Below, one piece after another: positions 10,498 through 21,566 of a DNA stretch of 64,000 nt; the first letter of the stretch is position 1; each line of letters starts with the position of its first letter. This DNA is from Liopterus haemorrhoidalis (Eukaryota; Arthropoda; Insecta; Coleoptera; Dytiscidae). A program made the position numbers and the translations under genes. The stretch covers positions 19,808,829-19,872,828 of the forward strand of contig OZ020625.1 of NCBI GenBank assembly GCA_963971575.1, written 5' to 3'. A model generated the notes under the pieces. It was given only the letters and a program-made list of their open reading frames with translations. It was not told the origin of the DNA and did not search any database.

Positions 10498-12120
10498 ATA
10501 AAGACAGTGTGGCCATACGATGGTCTCATTTTCTATTGGTCGAGCTGAAGTCTGCCATATTTCTTCCAACTTTGTTACAGATTATATATGGTTTACATGT
10601 GTTTAGCTTGTGTTTCAACAGATTTAAGTGATATTGTCAAATAATATACGTATATTTAGACGTTTAATAGTAAATATTGTTGTGTTTGTGATGAGTAATG
10701 AGTAATGTAGATAATGTAAACTGTGCACATATTTTAAATTGTCACAAATGAAAATTAAAAATAATGAAACGTTTTGTTATGTTTAGATTTAAAATTGCTG
10801 GGAAAAAAAAGGCTAAATGAACATAAAAAAACATTATGCCAGTAAATCAATGGAGGCTTCACAATTATAAGAAGTATTTACTATCATTAATTTTAATGTT
10901 ATTCCATGCTGATTTCATTTTATTTTTCACCTGACCATAATTTTAGTTGAATAAATGCATAATTGATAATATATACATCAGTTTTCTTTATTAATATATC
11001 ATTTATACCATGAGTTCGAAAAGAAATTGCATAAGGGTTGGCTATGGAAAATAAAAGTAATGTCAACAGAAAGCTTTAGAATTAATTTACTATCTGAATT
11101 AATTAAATCACTCTTGTTGTCATAAGTTATTTATTGTTACATAAAGCTTGTAGTATACATTATTTTATTTTTCCATAGCCAACTCGTATGTAATTTCTTT
11201 TTGAACTCAGTGTATATAACATGTTCTGCTTATTCTTTTTTAATATGAAAATATCCTATTTTTTTTTTTTTATATAAACATGCGTTTTCCCAAAAATTAG
11301 AGAAATGTTGGGTTCTCTAATTTTTATAGAACCTTATCATCATTTTTTCTCTATCTTTTTATTCTAATTCTAATGTCCTGTTTGAAATTATTTTCTTAAA
11401 TTTAAAATATTCAAATTAAAATGTAACTCCGGCTTTTATAAAAAAAATGTTTTAGTTTTTGTAGGTCCTCAAATAAAATTATAAAATAATAAAAACATAT
11501 CTCTTTTATTTCCTTTCATGTCCTTTTTTAAGAATTTTTTTCATTTGTGTTCTTTTTATGTTGCAAACATTTAAAAAAAAAATACCTTTTTTTGGCAATT
11601 TTAATATTTATCTTAATAAATGTTGAATCATATACATGTTTTTTCTTAACAATAAATTGATATTCACATAGCTTTTAAATAGTTCCTTAACTAATTCAAT
11701 AAAAAATATTATTTAATTGCCCTTTTTGTTTAAAAATATTTTATTTGTCTTCGCCACTGGCGTTATCTTGTTTGCGCAATTTTGTAACGGTCGTGTATCC
11801 TTCTCTATTTGAATCGACTGTACTTTAATAATCTTGTCCCTGGTGTAACTTCATAGCGCTGTTGAACCCAATAATTTTACTAGCCTCTGGTTGTATAATA
11901 TGCACGGGCTGCTACATTCGAATTTTTATTTAATTAACCACCTGGTTAGAATATCAATTGCTGGAAGAATCTGTCATATTATGTACTTTTTAACAGGTAT
12001 TTGTTGTATTTGTCTCAAATACGAGAAACCTTTACATAAACTTTTCAACAGCAGTGAAAATGTAAACTACTCTACGAAGTTAATATTATTATTTCCGGAA
12101 ATGGTAAGAACTTATTTTGT
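10498..12120. other. AT-rich spacer without supported gene
   Basis: No coding region that I trust. 11841-11870 reads ACTTCATAGCGCTGTTGAAC then CCA and AT at 11871, matching the right terminus of the ISL2EU-3 elements at 33160 and 34345; it is a solitary end fragment. Runs of T near 11260 and 11570 are simple sequence. Confidence 0.5.
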
Positions 12121-13027
12121 TATAATATTTACCAATCTAGAGCCCCTGCTGAGTACTAGAAAGGAAACTTATACTGCATTTTTACCTCACTGATGCATTT
12201 GAAAGAATCTGACAACCATTTCATTAATTTTCGTTAAGGCCCATTTAAGTAGACACTAAGATTAAAGCAAGTCTATTTTAATTATTTTAAAAATAATTAA
12301 AACACAATAGCCCTTAGATATATTCGATTCGCCACTTAAATTAATGTAAATTAGTCAGAGGTGAATAAATCAGATTTGAGGATGTATAACCTACCTTTTA
12401 CACAAGCCATTGATCATTATATTTCTGATTAATTTAACGAAGACTTAGATACGAAGCAAGTATAGAAAAAATCTCCGGAGTCTTTCAGTGCAAATTTTAT
12501 AGTGATATAGTTTAAAAAAAAAAATGGAAGCTCTTTGTACACAAATAACGAATAAAATGATTTTCAAAAGAGTTTTTATCAGTAAGATATTCTTCATCTA
12601 CATTCTACATTCATTCTACATCCAGCATTCAGTTGGCTTCCTACACTTGTTAAATAGCTACAAAATCCTGAAATGTCTGAAAATTCACACTTCATATTAT
12701 TTTATTTTTTGTATTATATTCCAAGCTATACATAACTTAAGAGTAAGATGCGTCCGTGTTTTAAACAAATTGGAAGACACTTTGAACACTTGTAAATATC
12801 AATAATTTACATAAGAGTCGTTATGAGAATATAATTTTATAAAATTTTTCCTAAACCGTAAAAAATGTGTAAGTAATAGTCGATTTTTCAAAAACTATTC
12901 AAGGATGCCTAACTCGACAAACGTCACCATTTAAAAAATCGAAGTTGTCCTTCATATCCTGTAATTCTGGTTTGTTCCGAAAATGTTCACTACTATCATC
13001 ACAATATCGGAAGATGAAAATCCGAAG

Positions 13028-13099
13028 GAGGTATCGAACCAGCGTCTAGTGCGTCAATGTGCTCCATAGACAACCGTCTTACCACTGAGCCACGGCACC
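13028..13099 (-). repeat. tRNA-like sequence, probable SINE head
   Basis: On the minus strand the segment has an A-box-like TGGCTCAGTGGTAAGACGG and a B-box GGTTCGATACC, spaced as in tRNAs, about 72 nt long. No CCA, no clear cloverleaf checked. It interrupts sequence homologous to 14870-14880, so it is an insertion, more likely a tRNA-derived SINE or retroposed tRNA than a working tRNA gene. Confidence 0.5.
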
Positions 13100-13632
13100 T
13101 AATATAATTACATATATTATTGCATGAATTATTTAGTTAAAGAACAACAAATACATGCTAATTTTGAAAGGAATGCATACTCTTCTTATGTAATTGTATG
13201 TTTTGATCTGCAACGGGATACTTTACACAAGTGTTATTTTCTTTTTGTAAACTACTACGGAGAATACACATTGAATTGAGTGTATTTTCACTAATTCGAG
13301 TCCTTTTTATTTTATTTAATGTCGGTGACCATAGAAAATATTCTTTCAGCTTAACGATTGAAGTGTGGGAGTAACAATATTAATGTTGATAACATACCTA
13401 CATTTTTTTTTTTAAATGTTATGAGAATAATTCCCACATTTGGCCCTTATTTTCCCTTTTTGCCTCCAATGTTTAAATTTTACCGCAAAGCGGGAATTCC
13501 GAGATTTCAAGCGAGATTCCCGCCAGTTGGCAACACTGTTCGCGACTATAATTACCGAAACGGCGCCACTATCGCCTTCTGAACTTTTGACATGAAAAAG
13601 GAGAGTCATATGTCTACGTATCTAAATAGTAT

Positions 13633-14449
13633 AGGGGAAACTTTTTAAGATCGCAGCGCCATATGCGGCAAAGCTGGAACACTCGAAAGTGACATTAAGC
13701 TGTTACTCGTGTATTTGTTTACATGATGAAAATGAACACGAGTTGTATTTTTACTATTTTCTGATTTTTTTTGTGCTTTTTTTATTCAAAGGTAATCTAC
13801 GAGTTACAAGATATGTAATAATATACTATTCTTAAGAAATTTCAAGGAAATTTTTAGTTTTCATTGTATTTTTAATTCTTTTTGACTGTCTTGTCAATAT
13901 AATAACAACAAAAATATGGTAAATATATTAGTAAAAATTAATATCTCTGCCTGAAGAAGTAGAAGGGCCTTTTAATACATAAACTGATGATTTAGGCAAA
14001 TTTTGAGTGGAATAAGTGATTTTTTTCAGTATTTTCTTGGACGTAAAAAATCAGTTAAAAGTTGCTTGTGGCATAAAATGCATCGAGTAAACACGCATTC
14101 ATGGGCTTGGATTTTTGCCCATTTTTAGTTTTTGGGTCCATAGAGACATTTGTGTATCATAGAGACTTACGATCCATTTTCTCTCTACCTACAAATGTCA
14201 TTTCAATTGATATTGTTCCCGATTTAGGAAAATTATGGAATGTTTAAGTGGGATTCTTCTTTATTCACGATATATTGTACATTGCGGCACACAACAAAAT
14301 GAATTGTTTTTTTTTTGCCATTTTTCACAAGAATAAAACACAAACAACAAAAAAACACGTATTTCTCCACTGAACAAAACAAAACAATGTCACTCTCGTA
14401 TTTTCCGCAAATCGCCACCAGATGTCAGGGCGCTTAGGAAGTTTCCCCT
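13633..14449 (-). mobile_element. ISL2EU-2 MITE (deletion derivative)
   Basis: 817 bp with ends AGGGGAAACTT and AAGTTTCCCCT flanked by AT (13631-13632; 14450-14451). The interior matches the larger ISL2EU-2 copy at 26757-30577 on both sides, including a decayed THAP start (minus, about 14140-14320). The paralogous site near 31217 reads AAACAGTATTGGTTTATAA without the insert, showing a single AT and proving the 2-bp target duplication. Confidence 0.92.
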
Positions 14450-14999
14450 ATTGGTTTATAAATAATTTTTGGTCAAATTTACGTTTTCTTGCTGTATATA
14501 GTATATTTGAATTATAACCGAGTATTAAAAAAGTGTATAAATATATGTGAATCCATTTTATGATAAAATTTGCTGCTCGTAAACGAATATTTTCAGAGGT
14601 TATAATGTTGGTGCTCACAGAGAAAATAAAATATTATACTTTGAACTTAAAACATTTATTTGTATGCTTAATATCTACACATTTCTCAATAAATTGTATA
14701 GAACGAGAGCTCTAAGGCACGCCTACCCAGGGACTTTGTTTGCTTCGACGGACTATAATTGTTGTTTCTTTTCAATAGCTCAATTCAAGGACGCCTAACT
14801 CGACATATGTCACTATTTAAAAAATTGAAGTTTTCCTTCATATCCCGTACTTCTGGTTTGTTCCGGAAAATTTCACTACTACCATCCGATTCTTTGGATA
14901 GACTTCGTCTAAAATTTTTTTATCAACTTACTCCCACCTCGAGTTTCGAGAAAAACTGGATGGACGAGTGGTCTGATCAATGTTAAGAATTATTTTCAG

Positions 15000-17900
15000 G
15001 TCTCCCCAGTGTTGCGCAATCAGGGAGCGATATGTTCAGAATGTTGCACTAAAGTGAATGGTTTCTATGAATTCCGTGAGCAATACTTGCGGAACAGTCA
15101 AATATATATAAATTACACATCACAACTGAGTTCTGCCTCTGAAACTCGCGGAGAGTTGTGTGTTTATTTGACGGATTGCAAAAACGAACAGAAACAATGT
15201 TTGGGGGCCTTGGAAGAGTACTGTCATAACAGTAACACAGTGAAAACAGAAAAGGAAGACTGCACAGGTATTGTAGCGGTTGTCCCATTTAACTGGGAAT
15301 GTATGGCGATCTCTAAAACTACCAAAAATACCACTTCAGTTAAACTAGACCAAATTATCTATATAACTAGTGCAGCTCAATGGCATTTTTAAAATGCATA
15401 GCAAACTAGATATAAGCAAAAAACTAGTATTCGCCAAATTGAATTTTCCCTTATAATTTTTGATGTATTAAAAAACATATACTACATTAAACTAAACTTT
15501 CTTCAGTCAACTATTTGCTTACTTTCCAGTGCTGCTGTAAAATTACTGATCATTTTTATTTATTAGTAATAACTTAAATGTTTCTTGGAGTAAGTCGTGT
15601 CTCTTGCAGTTTTTTAGATCCCTACATATTCCCGGTTAAATAGGACACCCAGTATGTCAATATAAGACATTTTTATTATATCATCAGCCTTATTTATTTA
15701 TCTTTGCTCTATTTTGAAAATTGTAGGAGGTGTAAAAAAAGTTGAATAATTAGTAAATACATAAATATTTGCTAATATAATGAATTAAACTTTGACTGGC
15801 ATACTGATTAAAACTTTAATAATATTGTTTATTTCATATTCCATTATTTATAGAAAGAGACTAGTTGTAGTTCCTTTACGTACGTGTTTGTTCCAGGAAC
15901 GAATTTGAATGATGGCGCAGGTGGTGACATACATCCTGATGTCACCAGAGACGGCGATGTTAGCGATATTATTAAAGATGATGTGGATGTTAAGACAGAA
16001 TATGAAGATATGACTGATGACTATATAGTGATGGCTGGGACAGAGCATACAGCTGAATGGGAGAATGGTCAGTAACGGGCACATTTACAACTAACTTCTA
16101 CTTATGACTGTTGTTCATATTTCATTGTCACAGTTCTGTTTATTTCAGACGAATTGGGGCAATGATCAGTAAACATCTTAAATAAAATATATATTTTGCA
16201 GTCAGTAATTCGTTTGTATTTCACTGATGATGTGTTTATTTCAGGTATCACAAATGGAGTTACAGTTGTCGTTTATCATGATGGGATGAACACAGAAGAG
16301 ACTGTCGTCAAGTCTGAACCTGTGGACAGCAGTGAATGTGAAGGAAATGTACTAGCAAGTACAGCTGTTTCAAACATTGGTGAGCAGAGCTAGCTTTATT
16401 AACAGCTTAATGCGTACATCACGTATCAACGTCACGACATCACGACACAATATCAACTATGTCAATTGTTCAGTAACTATAAGTGTATATATTTCAGAGA
16501 GTCGCGATACTGGGTTGATATATATCATTTCATCTGCTGACGACATGTCCAAGCATAACTACAAAACTAATATAATCCTCAATGAGGAGATTGATATCAA
16601 GACTGAATGTGGAGATGACGGTGAATATATGGAGAGTGCAGCTGCGCAAGATACAGGTCAGTCAATAGTTTAATATTATTGTACTAGTTGTGAGCTTCCA
16701 ATACTGATATTTCCAGTTTCTATTTACTGAATACATGCACAGGATCACAATGAGTAATAGTTTGCTAGTTGTAGTAATTTGTTAATATAATTTATCCAAT
16801 AAATGATTTAATTCTTATCGACCTCTCACAAACTCTCTGACTACAGTTTGATACTTGAAATATTGTTTCTTTGTAGACTCTTATCTTTCATCAGCCAATA
16901 TACAATCTTTACTTCATTTCAACATGGTTTTGTTAAATATAAATCGAACACAACAGCCATTTTTTCATATCTCAATTCCATGCACAAAAACAGAGGCAAA
17001 ATCACTTTGCTTAGGCTTCTCTTACGATTTTACTAAAGCCTTCGATTTAATCCATCGCTCCATAATAGGAATTAAATTAAATGACATCGGTAGTGTAGGT
17101 CCACCGCAATCGTGGCTCTCATTATTTTTTTCTTATAGAGAGCAAGTTGTCTCTACTAGCCAAAACCATATATATTTTTTTTTATTTATTTATTTTTTTT
17201 TTTTTTGTGGAGAATTGTGTGCAGGGTTAGTTTAATTTAGTGGCAAAGAAAAGAACTCGTGATTTCAAGTGCAATGTAATCGAACACGCATATACAGTTG
17301 CTTTAAAAGATCCGGACAGTCAAATAAATTATTTAACAACTTGTATAGAAATGTCAATTTCAAATATCAAATAATAATTACAAATCTCATAAGCGACAGT
17401 GTAACAAAAGAGTTCCACAAGGTTCTATACTTGGTCCAGTGTTATTTCTCTTGTATGTAAATGATTTACTTTCATTATTTCCAAATAATGCTATTTGTAA
17501 TACTATATTGTATGCGGATGACACTTTACACATTACTTCATATTGTAGATGCATCGTCACTAGCTTTGGATGGTAAAAATAACTTTATTATTATTATTAT
17601 TGCAATCAGAGCAGAAGCCCAGGGCTTGTTATGCTCAATTTAACCATACATTTTATACATACAAACTAGTTACATGATATACTAATATAAACAAATAATT
17701 ACATAATTACTTAAATTAAGAAATGAAGATTTTACAATTAAATTAAATATAGAACTAAAATTACATTGCTTGGAGAAATAAATGACTTATTCTGGCTTTA
17801 AAGGTGTTTATGCTTGGGGCAGACACAGCTTCTTCCGGGAGAGAATTCCACAGGTTGAAGACACGGTTGGTGACGAAAACTTAGTAGCAATAAGTCGGTG

Positions 17901-20900
17901 GTGCTTTGAAAATAATCTCATGCTAAATACCGAAATAAAAATCATCCTCTGCTTTTCCATGAACACAACAATGCACTTATTGTCGGCCCATATTTACATT
18001 TGCAACGACAAAAAAAAAAGTCATTGTTCCCAATCTACAAAATTTTTGGTCATAATAAGTGATAATCTAAACTGGCCAATCTCAAATTGGATAATCACGT
18101 GGACTATTTGCTACCTAAAGTTAGCAAATCTTGTTTTATATTGAACAAGCATAAGGATATGGTTACTGCAAGTATACTCAGAGCTGCTTACTTTGTAATA
18201 TTTCACGTAACAATGTGCTATGGCATTTTGTTTTGGGGTAGATCATGTGTATCGTAAAAAGTTTTTCTCCACAACCGCTAGAGAATTCTAGAGACCAATT
18301 CTAAAATCAATTTTGATTACAGAAAGTTAATATTCTAACACAAGAGTTGGAATGTTATTCTAAAATACTTTTCTTCTTATGCATTTTGCGTGTATTTCAT
18401 TCCTTCAATAGTTAAGGAATAATTATTTCATGCTTGTTGTCAGTTGTTATTGTTCACTATAAGGTATGCATTCTTCCGCGCTGAATAGTAGTGCGGACGG
18501 TATCTATGACGTATGGATACATTTAACAAATGACAAGTTATTTTAAAAAATTTAGTAACATAACTTACTAAAAAGTGACAAGATAGTGGCCGATGTGAGG
18601 CAAACTAAACTAAAATTAAACAAAAAAAAAAAGTAAAAAAATAAGTTAATAATTATTTAATTTGTTATGTAAAGTAGGGTCTATGACTCGGTTGGAAAGA
18701 AGAGAAAAATCGATGCTCGTGGTTTCTCACGGTCACCTGCGGCTCGCGCTCGGAATGTTCTACTCGCATCGAATTTTCTCATTTCAACCTTGTAGTTTCA
18801 ATACTATTCTAGTTCAAATTCTCACTATTCGCATAATAGCAGGTGTCCCTTTAGATCATCTTGCAGATCCTTTTTTCCAGTTTTGTCTGAATTAACTCTT
18901 CCATCTTTTTATATATTAGAAGCCGTAATGTTTGTTAAAAATAATCCGTACCTAATCGCTATTCATTCATTTCCATACTTATCATACCCGCAATATATAG
19001 CATATGCACTGTACAGTAAAGATCCGCACTATATGGCTGTAACATTATGTTATATGGGAAACTATTTTGTTAACTCGTGTGGTTTCAGTTCATATTATAT
19101 GTGTCATCTTGACTAAACCTCATCATTTAGGTAATGTGTTATTGGTTAAATAAATTTATTATTTATAAGAAAATAACTATATTTAAACAACTGAAAGTTT
19201 GTCTCAATAATCAATGCAAAATTGTTTGCAGCTAGTGAAACATCTTCCAGTGAATCAGATGAGAGTTGGGAGCCGTTGGCCATAAACAAGCGTAAACAAC
19301 CCACAACAACAAGGTCATCACATTTCATAAGACACAAGAAAATGCATTCTGGAGGGAAACCATTCAAATGTGATCAGTGTGATAAAGCATTTTCAGTGTC
19401 TTCAAATTTGATTACTCACAAACGAACACATTCTGGAGAGAAACCATTCAAATATCAATGTGATAAAGCATTTTCAATGTCTTCAAGTCTCATTAATCAC
19501 AAACGAGTACATTCTGGAGAGAAACCATTCAAATGTGATCAATGTGATAAAGCATTTACAGTGTCTTCAAATTTGATTACTCACAAACGAACACATTCTG
19601 GAGAGAAACCATTCAAATGTGATCAATGTGATAAAGCATTTTCACGTTCAGCTGATCTCATTATACACAAACGAATACATACTGGAGAGAAATCATTCAA
19701 ATGTGATCAGTGTGATAAAGCATTTTCAGTGTCTTCAAATCTCATTACTCACAAACGAATACATTCTGGAGCGAAACCATTCAAATGTGATCAGTGTGAT
19801 AAAGCATTTTCACAATCATCAAATCTCATTATTCACAAACGAAAACATTCTGGTGAGAGACCATTCAAATGTGATCATTGTGAAAAATCATTTTCACGTT
19901 CATCTGATCTCATTATACACAAACGAAAACATACTGGAGAGAAACCATTCAAATGTGATCAGTGTGATAAAGCATTTTCCATGTCTTCAAGTCTCATTAG
20001 GCACAAACGATTACATTCTGGAGAGAAACCATTCAAATGTGATCAGTGTGATAAAGCATTTTCAGTGTCTTCAAATTTGATTACTCACAAACGAACACAT
20101 TCTGGAGAGAAACCATTCAAATATCAATGTGATAAAGCATTTTCAATGTCTTCAAGTCTCATTAATCACAAACGAGTACGTTCTGGAGAGAAACCATTCA
20201 AATGTGATCAATGTGATAAAGCATTTACAGTGTCTTCAAATTTGATTACTCACAAACGAACACATTCTGGAGAGAAACCATTCAAATGTGATCAATGTGA
20301 TAAAGCATTTTCACGTTCAGCTGATCTCATTATACACAAACGAATACATACTGGAGAGAAATCATTCAAATGTGATCAGTGTGATAAAGCATTTTCAGTG
20401 TCTTCAAATCTCATTACTCACAAACGAATACATTCTGGAGCGAAACCATTCAAATGTGATCAGTGTGATAAAGCATTTTCACAATCATCAAATCTCATTA
20501 TTCACAAACGAAAACATTCTGGTGTGAGACCATTCAAATGTGATCATTGTGAAAAATCATTTTCACGTTCATCTGATCTCATTATACACAAACGAAAACA
20601 TACTGGAGAGAAACCATTCAAATGTGATCAGTGTGATAAAGCATTTTCCATGTCTTCAAGTCTCATTAGGCACAAACGATTACATTCTGGAGAGAAACCA
20701 TTCAAATGTGATCAATGTGATAAAGCATTTTCAAGGTCTTCACTTCTGGTTACTCACAAACGACTACATTCTGGAGAGAAACCATTCAAATGTGATCAGT
20801 GTGATAAAGCATTTTCAGTGTCTTCAAATGTCATTACTCACAAACGAATGCATTCTGGAGAGAAACCATTCAAATGTGATCAGTGTGATAAAGCATTTTC

Positions 20901-21246
20901 AATGTCTTCAAGTCTCATTAGGCACAAACAAGTACATTCTGGAGAGAAACCATTCAAATGTGATCAATGTGATAAAGCATTTTCAAGGTCTTCACTTCTG
21001 GTTACTCACAAACGATTACATTCTGGAGAGAAACCATTCAAATGTGATCAGTGTGATAAAGCATTTTCAGTGTCTTCAAATCTCATTACTCACAAACGAA
21101 TGCATTCTGGAGAGAAACTATTCAAATGTGATCAGTGTGATAAAATATTTGCACAGTCCTCAAGTCTCATTACTCAATTACGTTCTGGAGAGGAACCATA
21201 CAAATGTGGTCAGTGTGATAAAGAAATTTTTCCACGACCACTATAG
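15000..21246 (+). CDS. ZAD-type C2H2 zinc-finger protein gene, left copy (first exon uncertain)
   Basis: Exons 15000-15267, 15897-16067, 16245-16379, 16498-16656 and 19232-21246, all with AG/GT borders and phase-1 junctions after the first. The first listed exon encodes the second half of a ZAD dimerisation domain (ICSECC...KVNGFYEFREQ). The middle exons encode acidic linkers with VKTEYED, VKSEPVD and IKTECGD motifs resembling sumoylation sites. The last exon starts ASETSSSESDESWEPL and then carries about 21 C2H2 fingers with HSGEKPFKCDQC linkers; two fingers (KPFKYQC) lack the first Cys. Likely a nuclear DNA-binding regulator; target unknown. The N-terminal ZAD half, with the start codon, is not securely found upstream, so this copy may be incomplete. 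Confidence 0.8.
16857..19116 (+). pseudogene. Decayed LINE reverse transcriptase in zinc-finger intron (left copy)
   Basis: Fragments in several frames: QHGFVKYKSNTTAIF (RT fingers), GFSYDFTKAFDLIHRSII (motif A), RVPQGSILGPVLFLLYVNDL after a frame change, ILYADDT (catalytic YADD), and at 18850-18960 SELTLPSFYILEAVMFVKNN, the C-terminal segment typical of CR1-like RTs. A ~550-bp stretch at 18300-18850 breaks it. The same relic lies in the right copy (37880-40130), so insertion preceded duplication. Not functional. Confidence 0.82.
17586..17882 (-). mobile_element. LINE 3' end fragment, CR1/L2-like
   Basis: Present only in the left copy. Minus strand encodes VFNLWNSLPEEAVSAPS and NTFKARI, the C-terminal signature of CR1/L2-type ORF2 proteins, followed by a 3' tail of AAT repeats (plus-strand TTATTATTATT at 17586). 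Flanks share AACTT, a possible 5-bp target duplication. The right copy lacks the insert at 38895. Confidence 0.8.
19369..20706 (+). repeat. Eight-finger block duplicated in tandem (669-bp period)
   Basis: 19369-20037 and 20038-20706 each encode the same eight fingers, including the same damaged finger (KPFKYQC). They differ by few bases, for example GERPF against GVRPF and VHSGEKP against VRSGEKP. 669 = 8x84 minus 3, the missing codon of the damaged finger. Duplication therefore followed the damage and is recent. Confidence 0.9.
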
Positions 21247-21284
21247 AATTTACCAATTCTAAACCCAATTTTGACTACAGAAAG
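21222..21284 (+). repeat. LINE-derived 3' end of the left zinc-finger ORF
   Basis: CCACGACCACTATAGAATTT and the following CCAATTCTAAACCC match the intronic LINE relic at 18265-18330 and 39275-39305 (CCACGACCGCTAGAGAATTT). The stop codon TAG at 21244 and the last residues (IFPRPL) come from this sequence, not from a zinc finger. The right copy instead keeps decayed finger sequence to about 42060. Confidence 0.7.
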
Positions 21285-21566
21285 TTTTTTTTTTTTGTTT
21301 AGTCGGACCTTAGCTACTAGGCGATTAGTCTGGAGCTATTTAGAGTTACTGTAAAATAATATTTTATCTATATTTCTGTATTAAATACGTTGCCATTAAA
21401 TTGAGAAAAAAAAAAAAAATAAATAAATAAAATAAAATAAAAAATTAAAAATAATAAAATAAAAGAATTAGAGCGTTGCCATTATATTCGGGGAAAATTA
21501 ATATGGTAATTAAAGTTAATAAAGGATAATGCGTTGCCATTAATGTATAATATAATATATCTTGAG

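Larger units (their letters stand above)
12125..21222 (+). repeat. Segmental duplication, left copy (paralogue 35025-42000)
   Basis: Shared landmarks in order: ACCAATCTAGAGCC, TTTTCGTTAAGGCCCATTTA, the zinc-finger gene exons (same lengths 268, 171, 135 and 159 nt), the intronic LINE relics and the finger exon. The left copy carries extra material at 12.9-14.75 kb, including an ISL2EU-2 MITE and a repeated stretch beginning GCCTAACTCGAC (12908 and 14793). Part of this extra material (13530-14720) matches 31115-31500 rather than the right copy, so the history is multi-step. Confidence 0.85.

Noticed and set aside
18662..19116. Two conserved short ORFs shared by both duplicate copies as a host gene
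   Set aside because: The second matches the LINE RT C-terminal segment (LTLPSFYILEAVMFVKNN); conservation reflects recent duplication.
19619..21262. Long plus-strand ORFs with repeated NHSNVISVIKHF text
   Set aside because: Frame-shifted shadow of the 84-nt zinc-finger repeat; the real frame is the C2H2 array.
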